64,000 nt of DNA, taken from NCBI RefSeq assembly GCF_047511655.1, contig NC_133392.1, positions 162,430,542-162,494,541 on the forward strand, in the 5' to 3' direction. A program made the translations under genes and the position numbers. Origin of the DNA: Castor canadensis. Lineage: Eukaryota > Chordata > Mammalia > Rodentia > Castoridae. Each line of letters begins with the position of its first letter. The first letter of the stretch is position 1. Positions 46,656 through 58,952 of the stretch are shown here, piece after piece. The notes beneath the pieces were generated by a model. That model was not told the origin of the DNA. It searched no databases and saw only the letters and a program-made list of their open reading frames with translations.

Positions 46656-46766
46656 ATGGGTGATGAAAAGGACTCTTGGAAAGTGAAAACTTTAGATGAA
46701 ATTCTTCAGGAAAAGAAACGAAGGAAAGAACAAGAGGAGAAAGCAGAGATAAAACGCTTAAAAAAT
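46656..46766 (+). CDS. CDK11B: CDK11 coding exon 1 (residues 1-37)
   Basis: The exon opens at 46643 after TTTTTACAG, with the ATG 13 nt in. Encodes [20 protein letters not shown] and then a Lys/Arg/Glu helix ending KRLKN. Donor AAAAAT|GTAAGC. The first Met of the open frame lies upstream in intron sequence; homology sets the start at 46656. Confidence 0.95.
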
Positions 46767-49700
46767 GTAAGCCATGTTTTTTTAAGTAAGTGGTTTTCTT
46801 AAAGGAGATTTAATTTCTTTGCCCTCATTTTTCCATTAGAACAACGCTTCTTCGGTGAAGTTCTTTTGTACTTCCAATGTCACAGGTGAGCCCAAAATCT
46901 ATTCTAAATAACAAAACATTCATGTAATGAGTTCACATTGAGGCAGTTGATAACACAGAAGTTGTGTCTAAATGAGAATGTCTACTTGGAGAATAAAATG
47001 TTCTGAACCTAGAATCACTAGTGCACCTGGACTAATTTTTCTCATTTCATAATACCATTCATTCCCAGGTATTTTTAATATAGTGGGAACTTGCCTTGAA
47101 ATTAATACGAGTGTTTTCTATCTTTCTTGGTTTGCATAATAACATGGACAGAGTTGTTGGCTGAAGTACCTCTTTTGGTAAAGTCGGGACAGATCATTTG
47201 AAACTATATATAAGGATTGTATGAGTTACCAGAAATTATTTGGTGTGTAAAATCTAACAGAAGTCTCAATTTTGGTTCATAGGCAACTAACATACTTGGC
47301 GTAGATTCTAGTGTTTCTTGTCATATTTTACGCTGGCTTTAAATTTCCCATCTCAGGTTTTGGGTTCTAGAGACTTGTGAGTCTAATGCCATTGGATTTG
47401 AAGAAGAGCTCTTTCTTTATTTTTGTAACATTTGGCCATTGAAAGTGTGTATGGAAGTTTTAGGGTGTTGCCAAAGTTTGGTTTCATTAAAAATACATTG
47501 AACTGAGCATGGTGGCAAACACATAATCCTAGCATTCAGGAGGCTGAGGCAGGAGGATCTTGAGTTCAAGGGCAGCCTGGGATACATATCCAGACCCTGT
47601 CTCAAAAAAAAAGAAAACTGGGTGGGGTTGATCACACCTGTTAACTCAGCTATATTCGGGAGGTGGAATTTGGGAGGCTTGTGAATTGAGGCCAGCACAG
47701 GCAAAAAGCTAGCAAAACCCCGTCACAGCCAACAAGCAGAGTACGGTAGAGTGTGCCTGTGATCTCAGCTATGTGGGATGCCATATGTAAGAGAATGGCA
47801 GTCTGAGGTTGGTCCTGGGGCAAAAACTGGAGACCATACCTAAAAATAACTAAAGCAAAAAAATGTGCTGGGGGTGTGGCTCAAATGGTTGTGTGCCAGC
47901 CTAGCACTCACAAGGCCCTGAGTTCAAATTCCATACTGCCATAAAAAACAAAGTTTATAAGGAAAATGACTCATTTTCTGTTTGCTTCCTAGTCTGATGA
48001 CCGGGATTCCAAACGGGATTCCCTTGAGGAGGGGGAGCTGAGGGATCACCGAATGGAGATCACAATCAGGAACTCACCTTACAGAAGAGAGGACTCTATG
48101 GAAGACAGGTGAGAGAATGCACCAGACGTTGCAGACTGACTGGGAGCTCTGATTTCTGTTGTAACACATCATTCCCCTCTGAAAACAACAGAATGAGCAA
48201 TGTGTTCCCTCCTTTGTGGTGATTCTTCAGTCGAGCCAGCTTTTAAATTAGATAATATAGTTAAATGTTTAAGAGTAAAATTTTAGCCAGGAACCAGGCT
48301 GATGGGTCCCACCTATCATCCTAGCTACTTGGAAACAGATCCTGTGCAAAAAAAAAAAACGAGACCCTATCTCGAAAACACTAGCTAGGGAATGATGGTA
48401 TAGCTCAAGCAGTAGAGTGCCTACTTTGCAAGCAGAAAGCACTGAGTTCAATCCCAGGTACCGCCAAAAAAAAAAACAAAAGGGGGTGGGGTTTAGCCAG
48501 GTGCTCGAGGCTCACACCTATAATCCTAGCTACTTGGGAGGCTGAAATCAGTTTGAGGCCAGCCTGAGCGAAGAGTTCTTGAGACCCCCCCCACCAGTCT
48601 CCAAAATAACCAGAGCATAATAGATTGGAGGTGTTGCTCAAGCAGTAGAGTGCCTGCTTTGCAAGCATAAAGCCCTGAGTTCAAACCCCAGTGCCACCAA
48701 AAAAAAAAAAAAAAAAAAAAGAAAAGATTTTACACAAGTAATCCAAATCCAAAGTAGAATGCAGAGAAAGGCCACTGTTAGAAATACCGATGGCAAGATG
48801 CATGTCTTGATTCTTTCTGTGCAGAGATATCTGTCATTTGTTCCCTTGTCATATCTTGTGAGATAATTAAAGAAAGTACAACCAGAAATTAAGGTAGAAT
48901 GATTGCCCTGTAAGTTCTTCCAGGGTCTTGGTGGTATGGTATAGAATCAGTTAAAGATGATGTCAAATGAATTTGATGAATTTGTGAACCAGGTGTAGTG
49001 TTACATGACTGTAGTCCTAGCTACTCGGGAAGCTGAGGTAGGAGGAGCACTTATGTCCAGAAGTTCTGGCTGTAGTGCACTGTGCTGATTGGGTGTCTGC
49101 ACTAAGTTAGGCATCGATACAGTGACCTCCCAGGAGTAGGGGACCACCAGTTGCCTAAGGAGAAATGAACTGGCCAAGGTTAGAAACTCCTGTGCTCATC
49201 AAGAGTAGGATTGTACCTGTGAATAGCCAGTGCACTCCCACCTGGGAGACACAGTGAGACCCTGTATCTTAAAAAAAAGAGAGAGAGAATTTGTGAGATA
49301 TTAAGATTGATAAAATTACAGGAGCATAACAGCTTTAATAAACTGTACATGAAAAAATAAACTGCACATAATGAGGGTGATTTGATGCATTTTTGCATTC
49401 TCCTAAAACCATAGCCACAATGAAGATAATGAACACACTCCTGCTTGAGCCACTCTACCAGCCATGAACACACTCCTTACACCCCATATTGACTTCTCAT
49501 ATTCATCTGAACCTTAAAGAGGCTTAAATTTGAGACATCTTTTTTACATGTTTTTTGTTGTTGTTGTTGTTTCTAATGGCAGTACTAGAGTTTGAACTTG
49601 GGGCTTCATATTTGCTAAGCAGGTGCTCTGCTACTTGAGCTGTTTCACCAGCAAAATATTTTTTTTTAAGTGATGGTTCAGATTCAGCTTTATTCCACTG

Positions 49701-52700
49701 TGACTTTTTTTTTCCTTTGGGTGGGGGGGTCCCTAGTTCTCCATGTACTTGCCAGTATGATGTGACTTGTATCTATTTCAGAGGAGAAGAAGATGACTCT
49801 CTGGCCATCAAACCACCCCAGCAAATGTCTCGGAAGGAAAAGGCCCATCACAGGAAAGATGAGAAGAGAAAGGAGAAGCGCAGGCACCGCAGCCATTCAA
49901 CAGAAGGGGGTACTATGTTTTGTTCACGTGTGTTTTTTTGGTGTGTGTGTTTTTGTCAGGAATGGACTTTGAACTCAAGGCTTCACATTTGCAAAGCAGG
50001 TGCTCTCCTGCTTGAACCACCTCCAGTCCATTTTGCTCTGGTTATTTTGGAGGTGGTGTCTCTCAAACTGTTTGCCTGAGTTGGTCTTGAACCATGATCC
50101 TCTTGGTCTCAGCCTTCCAAGTAGCTAGGATTGCAGGTGTGAGCCATTGCTGGACTCACATATATTTGTTTTTTCTGTCATTATCCGACTTTTCCAGAGC
50201 ATAGTGGAAAGAGAAGACAAATAAAATTTTAGCTAGAGATATAAAGACATGGGCGATTTCGAATACCCATTTTCCTCATTATCTTGCTTTGGATTACTTT
50301 GTCTACAAAATTAATCATTGTTCAGTAAATGCAGGGGAAAACACATAGAAAAGTGGGAGTTGGATTAAGTCCAACTAGTGACTGTGGCTTAATAAGAGTT
50401 TTGATTTCATGCCAGTCCCAAAAGGTCTTTGAACCAGGTCCCCATATGTTGCCCAGGCTGGCCTCCTACTCATGGTCCTCCTGCCTCAGCTTACTGAGCA
50501 CTGGAATTACAGGCTTGCACCACTATGCCTGCCTTTAGGTGTACTGGAAAACTTGCCTTGGGGCATGATTTAAACGTTTTTTGTTTTGTTTTTATTTGTT
50601 TGGGTTTTTTTTCTTCAACTCCAAAACTAGGATGTTTTTATTTGTTTTTGAGACAAGGTCTCACTATTTAGTCCAAGCTGGCTTCAAACTCCCATGTGCT
50701 GGGATTATAGGCGTGTACCACCATGTCAGGCTATAAATGCATTTGTTAATTCATGTGTTTTTTAGAACATGATATAGAAATCTATTAGCAGGAACAAAGC
50801 TTTGTTCTGTATTGGTTATGAATAGTGATTTTTGTAAGTTATGAAACTAATAGATTTAAAAGAAGGTGAAAAGAGGTGAGGAGGATCAGGAGATCAAAGC
50901 CAGCCCAGACAAATAGTTCTCTAGACCCTATCTCAAAAATGCCCAAAACAAAAAAGGGCTGGTGGCGTAGCTCAAGTGGTAGAGGGTCCCACCTAGCAAG
51001 CATGAGGCCCTGAGTTCAAATCCCCATACTCCAAAGGGACATTGGGAAATAAGTCTTGTTTAGCAATAACCACAGCCTTTTTCTTTCCATAATCAGAGAC
51101 TTGCCACACAGAGTTTCATATATCTCATTTTTAATTCAATATAAGATTGATTTTTCAAGCTGTTATTTAAGTATTTTAATTTAATTTTCTTTTCCTTTTT
51201 TTTTTTTGGTAATATTGGGGTTTGAACTCAGGGTTTCACATTTGTGAAGGTAGGCAGGCACTGTACCACTTGAGCCACCCATTCAGCCTTCCTGATTTAA
51301 TTTTTAAGTTAAACTTTTGGAAGTTGAGGTTCTTTGTGTGACACTTGTCATGTCTCATCAGGGAAGCATGCTAGAGTGAAAGAAAAGGAAAGAGAACATG
51401 AACGTCGGAAGCGCCATCGAGAAGAGCAGGATAAAGCTCGCAGGGAATGGGAAAGACAGAAGAGGAGGGAGCTGGCAAGAGAACATTCCAGGAGAGAGAG
51501 GTGAGGCTTGCTGATTAAGGAGCTTTAGTCAAGTGCTGTGGTCAGTGTCCTATTGAGGCAGGGGATAAAAGGTACTTGGTGTCAGAAGGCAGCTTTGGCA
51601 CATGAACATAGGAAATGCCACAATAGATGCTGGGTGGAAGTGAGAGTTTTCCTGGAGGGAGTGACTTTTACTGTATCTGCCAGACAGGTGGATGTGAATT
51701 GACAGGGAAGGTAACAAAGGGCCCAGGAGTCTGGTGCGAGACCTTCAGGAGGGTCCTGGCTCACCCAGAGATTCAGTTCAGTGATAGGTTAAGGAAAGGG
51801 TTATTGCAGGGAAATGCTGGAGGTTGCAATGGGAATTTAGACACAAGGCCAGACAGGAAGCAGTGGAAATGGAAAAGGAGGTGCAGTGGGAGGGGTGGTC
51901 TTCGTGAAGGCCTCTGAGCCTGTGACATTGGGGTATGAGGCAAGTTCCCTCTGGGAGGAACATGAGGTCTGAAATGTTAAAGCTGTGATAAAGAGTGCTG
52001 TCATCCCTGAGGAAGCTGGCGAGTACACATACATGAATTCTGACAGATCACTGCTGAGGAGAATTGTGTGAATGTTCCCCACTCTGCTCTGCTCTGAGTT
52101 TACCTCTGATAACCAGTGACATAGACTGCTTATGGATGTGGTCTAGCATGGGGTGACCAGGGAAATGGATTGCTTAGGGACCTCTGTCACATTGGAAATA
52201 GACTCTGTTTCTTTCCAATGTAAAAGGACAGAACAATAAGAAAGAAAACCTCCAAGGCCTTGACCCAGTCTGGGAGCTGGGACACTAGACTCGTGTCCAA
52301 ATTCCTTTCCAAATTCCTCTCCCATCAGCTCAGACTCTTAGGAGAGACATCTGTTTACCCCTATATTGTGATCTGACCAGGTGAGAGCTGGGAGCTGGTG
52401 TGCTGCATGAGGGAGTGTGCAGGTATTGGCCATTCCCAGCAGGTAATGCTGAACAGAGCATGGAAGGAGAGTGAGAGGGGTATTGGCTCTCGTTGAGGAG
52501 GAGCAGCGTGGAGACGCTGAGTCCTGGCAGTTAATCACCCATGCTTACAAAACAGACTGTACTGGGCACTGAGTGCCTTGTGCAGTGAGGGGAGGTTATT
52601 AGGCAACATTTGGGCTTCTGTGTAGATGTCCCAGAAGGTAAAGCAGGAGGAGCAGGAGGCACGTATTGGACAGACTTCTGGCTTGGACCAAACAAGATCT

Positions 52701-55700
52701 GCCAGTTTTCTCCCAAAAAAGCTTTAAAGCTTTACAAAATTGAGGAAAACCACCATATTTGTGCTTTGGAAGCTGCCCAGAGGATAATCTGAGAAGCACA
52801 TATACTTGGAAAACTATTGGGCTGTGGGTGAGAGCAGTTGGAATTGGCCTTCTAGCCTGGGTTCTGCTCCTTTACTGTCTTCCCCCAGCTTGGTCAGCAT
52901 AGAGGTTTTGCCAAGGCAGCGCAGCAAGGCCACCAGCACCCGCAGCTTCTTTGCTGCCTTTGAAAGGGGTCACTCAGTGTTCAGTGCTGCACAGTGCCCT
53001 CCCCATCAGTGTTGTCATCAGCTAGTGATGGTCTGCAAAAAGTACAGAAGGCGGGGCCATGATAATCTTCTGTGTTGCCCTCATTTTATCTCTGTTTATT
53101 TGTTTGTTTGTTTTTGCAGTACTGGGGATTGAACTCTCAGGGCTTTGCACTTGCAAGGCAGGTGCTCTACCACTTGAGCCACTCTACCAGACCTTGCTCC
53201 CAGCAAAGCACCACGAGTTGTTTGATTTCACTTTTTCTTTTTTCTTTTTTTTTGCAGTGCTAGAGATGATGGAACCCAGGGCCTCAAGCATGCTAGGCAG
53301 GTGCTCTGCAGAGCTACACTCCCAGGCCTTGGTTTCTTGAGACAGGGTCTCACTCTGTAGCCCTAACTGGCATCAAACTCTTGCTCTTCCAGCCTCTACC
53401 TCCTTGTGCTAGGATTACAGGCTTGCACCACCATAACTGGCTTGATTTCATCATTTTTATGTGTTCATTATGTGTGTGTAATGATACTCCTTTTAAAACC
53501 TGAATTAGCTTTTCAGGTTGTATTCAGACTATATTAACATGAAAAATTAACTCTGACACATGAATTTTGTCACTTTATGTGGCTGGCCACATGTTTCAGT
53601 CACCAATACTTCCTACACTCTGGGAAATGCCTTCTTTATTTCCAAGCAACCTGCCTTCTGCCCTCCTGTGTTACATTTAAGCCCACACTGTTTCAGGCTG
53701 GGGTGTCCCAGGATCCATCTGCCTGGACAGCCCACTGAAAGAAAGTTATCCCCCTGGCCTCTGGGCTATAGCCTCCTCCCCACCTTTCCCGATAGGCTTC
53801 CCTGCCTCTGCCTCCTTTACAGCCTGGGCACATTGATTTTTTTTTTTTTTTTTTTGCAGAACTGAGGTTTGAATTCAGGACTTTGTGCTTGCAAAGCATG
53901 TGCTCTACTTTTTGAGCCATGCCTCCAGTCCATTTTACTATTTTGGAGATAGGGTCTGTTAAGAAATACTTGCCCTTGCTGACCTCCAACCTCCATCCTC
54001 CCCATCTCAGCCTCTCCAAGTAGCTAGGATTACAGGCATGAATCACCAGCCCCCAGCCACATTGACCTGATCAGGTGGTTTTAATATGCATTACATACTT
54101 AGATACTTGCTGTGTTTTCTTAGGGCTACTAGCAAACATGCCACGACCAGTAGGTTTTCAGTTTCTGAGGGTGACTGCCACTTTTTGTGGTACTTTGTTC
54201 TATCCTGCAGTGGCTCACTAAGAATAGTGCTCATGCTGTGTGCATGTGTCTCCAGCTCCTAAGCAGTCCTTTGTAGATTAGCAGCATGCAAAGACACTGT
54301 GTAAGTTGAGCAGAAAACCTAAGAAATGGCTGTTTTCTATTTTCTGTAATGATAAGATAGAAACTTACTATGTAGCCTGGATTGGCCTCACACACACTGC
54401 CCTCCTGCTTCAACCTCCCAAGTGCTGGGATCATAGGCATGCACTACCATGCCACACCATGCCTGGCAAGAAAGCAAGCTTTCTGCTTTTTCCAGGGACC
54501 GCCTGGAGCAGTTAGAGAGGAAGCGAGAGCGGGAGCGCAAGATGCGGGAGCAGCAGAAGGAGCAGCGGGAGCAGAAGGAGCGGGAGCGGCGGGCAGAGGA
54601 GCGGCGCAAAGAGCGGGAGGCCCGAAGGGAAGGTGCTCTTCCATGGGGCCCCTGCCTGGGCAGCTCACACAGGTTTCCTGCAGGCACTCATCTCTGCCTC
54701 AGTGCATGTGCTGTCCCCACCCTGAGCTGGCCCTGGGCAGAGCACCCACAGGGCGAGCCAACGTTGATGGGTGGGAAGGCCAGACATGGTTGAGCAAAGG
54801 TAGTGCTGGGCCAGGGTGTGTAGCCAGGCCTGTCCTTGCCAGACATGGTACTATATTGTCGGCTGCCCTTTTGTTGGGCACACTTGAGAGGTGGATTCCT
54901 GGCTCCTGAACTCCAGTTTTTGAAAATTGTAGAACTGTGGCAAATATAGGCTGGAGACTCGAGTGTAGGGCACCTGCCTGACAAGTTCACCAAACCCCAG
55001 TACCACACACACATACAAGATACATGGGAAATACACCAACCATCTTTAAGTGTACATTCAGTGGCTTTAAGTATATTCACATTGCTGCACACCATCCCCA
55101 CCATCCATCCCCAGAACTCTTTCTACCTACATTGTTCCCATAAGTGACTCCCATCATCCTCCACTCCCAGCCTGACACCCTCCATCGTGTTTCTTATTGC
55201 TAGGGACCTGACAATCGTCATTTCCTCTGGAGTGGAATTATGCATTGTCTTTGTGGCTGGCTTATTCCTCTCAGCATAAAGTCTTCAGGGCCCGTTCTTG
55301 TGGTAGCTTGTGCTACCTTCCTTTTGGAGGCTGTCTGGTAGGAAGGACTTAATTTTGTTTTTATTTTTGTTTGTTTTTTCATTTTCTACCTGCCTTATTG
55401 CTTTCTTTGTCCCTCATTTCCTGCATTACTGCCATCCTTTGTGGGGTTTTTCATTTGTATGTTTTTGTGTACTGGAGGTTGAACTCGGTTTTGTGCTCTT
55501 TGGGCAGGCACTCTACTACTTGAGCCATACCCCCAACCCATATATCAGTTCTGTCCAAATTAACTTGTAAGTATTTGTTGGGTTTTGGGAAGGTTCTGGG
55601 GATTGAACTCAGGGTCTTGCACTTTGCTAGACAAGCGCTCTACTACTTGAGCTATGCCCCCTTGCCCATTGTTGACTTTTTTGGTTTTGTTTTGTTTGTG

Positions 55701-58700
55701 AAATGTTTGTGTTCCTTTCCCCTTTTCTTTTGTGTACATTCTGCATGTTTTTTGTGGTTATCATGGAGATTACATTTAACATCCTAAAGTTATAGCACCA
55801 GTTTTAATTCATACCTGCTTTGCTTCTGTAACATGCAAAACTTTGCTTTATTACATCTCCATCCCTGCCTGCCTCAATTGTTGATGTCACATGTCATCTT
55901 TATGATTGATGTCCATAAACCAGTAACTTTTTAAAAATGCACTTGTCTTTTAAGTCATGTAGCAAACAAAAAGTCAAGTTATAAACAGTTGTTACACAGT
56001 TACACTAGCTTTTACAACCCCATGTATTTACCTTTACTGAACTCTTTCTTCAGACTTTCATCCTCTCCGCCTCCCTTTTTGCCTGTGGGGGCTCCTATGA
56101 GGGCTTTCTGCGAGACAGTCTAGTGGTGACCAAGTCCTGCAGCGCTTTTTTATCTGGGAATGTCTTAAATTCTCCCTCACTGTATCTGTAGGCCAGGTAT
56201 AGGATTTTTGGCAGGCAGTTTTTTTCTTTCAGATGTATCACATCACTGGCTTCTGCCTCAGTTTAGAATACAACCTCTGCTTTTGGGCTTCTCTGTCTTT
56301 GCAGTTTCATTGTAACCTATCTCATGTGGGAGTTTATCCTACTTGGAGTTTGTTAAGATTCTTGAATGTTAATATTCACGTCTTCCAAAAACTGTGGGAC
56401 TTCAGAAGTTACCCTTTGAATTCTCTCTGTCCCCCTCTTCTTCCTGGACTCCTGTGAGCCCAGGTGGTCTGTTTGCTGCTGTTCTTCAGGTCCCCTAGGC
56501 TCTGTGGGCTCCTATTCAGTTGTTTTTCTATTTTTCAGGTTTTGTTTCTATTATCCTATCTTCAGGTTCACTGAACCCAGGATCTGCCTTTCTGTCCCTC
56601 CTTTAATGGATTGTGTATTTCCATTATTGTAATTTTTTTTTTTTTTTTTGAGGTACTGGGTTTTGAACTGGGCTTCATGGTTGCTAGGCAGGCACTCTAT
56701 CACTTGAGCCACCACCCCACCAGCCATTTTTTATGTTGGGTATTTTCAAGATAGGCTTGCAAATTATTTGCCTGGACTGGCTTCAAAGCAAGATCCTCCT
56801 GATCTCTGCCTCCTGAGTAGCTGGGATTACAGCCATGAGCCACAACCACCCGACTCCATTATTGTATTTTTCAGCTCTAAAATTAATGTTTTTAGTTTTC
56901 CTGTTTCTTTCCATGTTAATGCACCATTTTCTTAACTTTTGCCATGTCGTCTCCCTTTAGTTCTTTGAGCATCTTTGAGCCAATTGTCTTAAGTCTTGTT
57001 TTTGCCTTATGTCTGTTCACACACAGGGAATTTGCTAACAGAAAACACTAGTTTGAGGTGTTCCGTTCACAAGTGGTGCTGTTTGAAGGGATAGGGTGAC
57101 ATCTTCAGACTGTATTATCTTCATACCTGAGTGGGCAGGGCTCTGATGGCTGAGTCTGGCTTTTATGTCCTCCTGTGGCCCAGCATTTGGTATGTGAGGC
57201 GGTTCTGTCCACTCCTTGTACCCCTGGGCCATGCCCGGGCAGCAACATAGCAACACCTATGGAGAATGGACCTCTGTTGGCCTGCCCTCACCTCTAAGAT
57301 GCAGCAGATGGTTTCCTTGCCAGAAGGATCAACACGTGGACCAAGGTGTTACTGAAGGACCTAGATGCACAGGCCCTGCCAAGTGCATTCTCTCCTTAGG
57401 TCCAAGGCTAATGACCTGCTCTTACTCTCTTCCTTTGAGGCCATTCCTGCAGGTTGGCACCAGGCTCGTCTTTGTCAAGGAGATATGCTATCAGGTCTTC
57501 AGGGCAGTTTTGTGGGTTTACTTTTTTCTTGAATGGGACATGCTTTCCTGTTTGATTTGATGTGTTGTGATTTTGTTTGTGGGGATTTGGCCAGTTGTGA
57601 TAATCTGGAACTCAGACCCTTCTCAGGGCTCACTGTGCTGTTTGATTGGCACCTTCTCTGCTGAAGATAAACCTGGTGTTTCCTCCTGGGTCACTTCTGA
57701 GCCTGCACCTGTTCCTGTGCATGTTCAGTAACTTTCTGACCTCCTGTGTGTTCAGTTGCTTTAATGTCCTTGTCTGGCTCCTAGACAAGGGGTGGCAGTG
57801 CAGCTTGGTCCTTACACACTCAGAAAGCCATCCTGGGTAGAGGGGTTGCAACAACAGCTGATTGCAAGCATCAGCCAAAGCATAGGACCCTGATGGTCAG
57901 ATGACAGGGTCCTTTTGTCTCTGTTGGTCCTGCAGGGCAGCCTGAGATCTCCAGCACAGCTGCTGGCCTGGGGGTGGGAGTGGGCAGCTGCTGTGGTGCT
58001 AAGAGATAAATTGACCATGGATAACCACAGTTGACTGTTCAAGCCTCTCCTGGGACTGCACGCTGTCAACAGACTCCAGAGTTCCACACTTTTGCATAAG
58101 ACAGATTTTGCCAGCTGTTGCCATCCAGTCGATGTCTGGTGTTTCTCACTTTGTTATTTTCCCAACCAGTGAAGATGTGTCTAAAAGGTCCCTTAGTCCT
58201 TGGGGTCAGCCCATGGCCTCTGATGTCAATGATGTTGGTCCCGTGTATGCACTGTAGGTGTGTCTGCCCAGGTGCAGGTGTGGGGTATCCCAGGGAAGCT
58301 ATGTCCAGAGTGAGGCCTTGTTGGAAAGACTGCCAGCATCATCTCCACTCTTTCCTGTGTCATCAGTTTCTGCGCATCATCGCACAATGAGGGAGGACTA
58401 CAGTGACAAAAGCAAGGCCAGCCACTGGAGCCGCAGCCCGCTACGACCACCACGGGAACGCTTTGAGCTGGTGGACTCCCGGAAGCCAGGTGAGGCCAGG
58501 CTAGTGCTCATTTCAAGTCACCATGGAATGTTATTCCTGGAGATGCTTGAACATAAAAATTGGCTTCCTTAACAATTTTATGAAATTAAGGAAAGCCCAA
58601 CAAAGCAATTTCCTTACTGCAATAAAACAATACACTGGTTACAGTGCCCCCATGTTTTGGGGGATTGTTGACATTTGCCTGAAGTAATGCATGCGTGTAT

Positions 58701-58907
58701 GTGGATGGGCTATTTTTCATACAGAGCGAAGTTGGTCCTTGTGTGCATCTCTTGGGTAGTGCAATCTTGTTTACTATAAAAACATTTCCCGCTGGACACT
58801 GGTGGCTCACGCCTGTAATCCCAGCTATTCAGGAGGCAGAGATCAGGAGGATCACAGTTTGAAGCTAGCCATGGCAAATACTTCGAAAGACGCGATCTCG
58901 AAAATCA

Positions 58908-58952
<45 letters not shown>

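Noticed and set aside
54388-54687. Arg/Ser-rich minus-strand frame resembling an RS domain
   Set aside because: Shadow of the RE-rich CDK11 exon 5.
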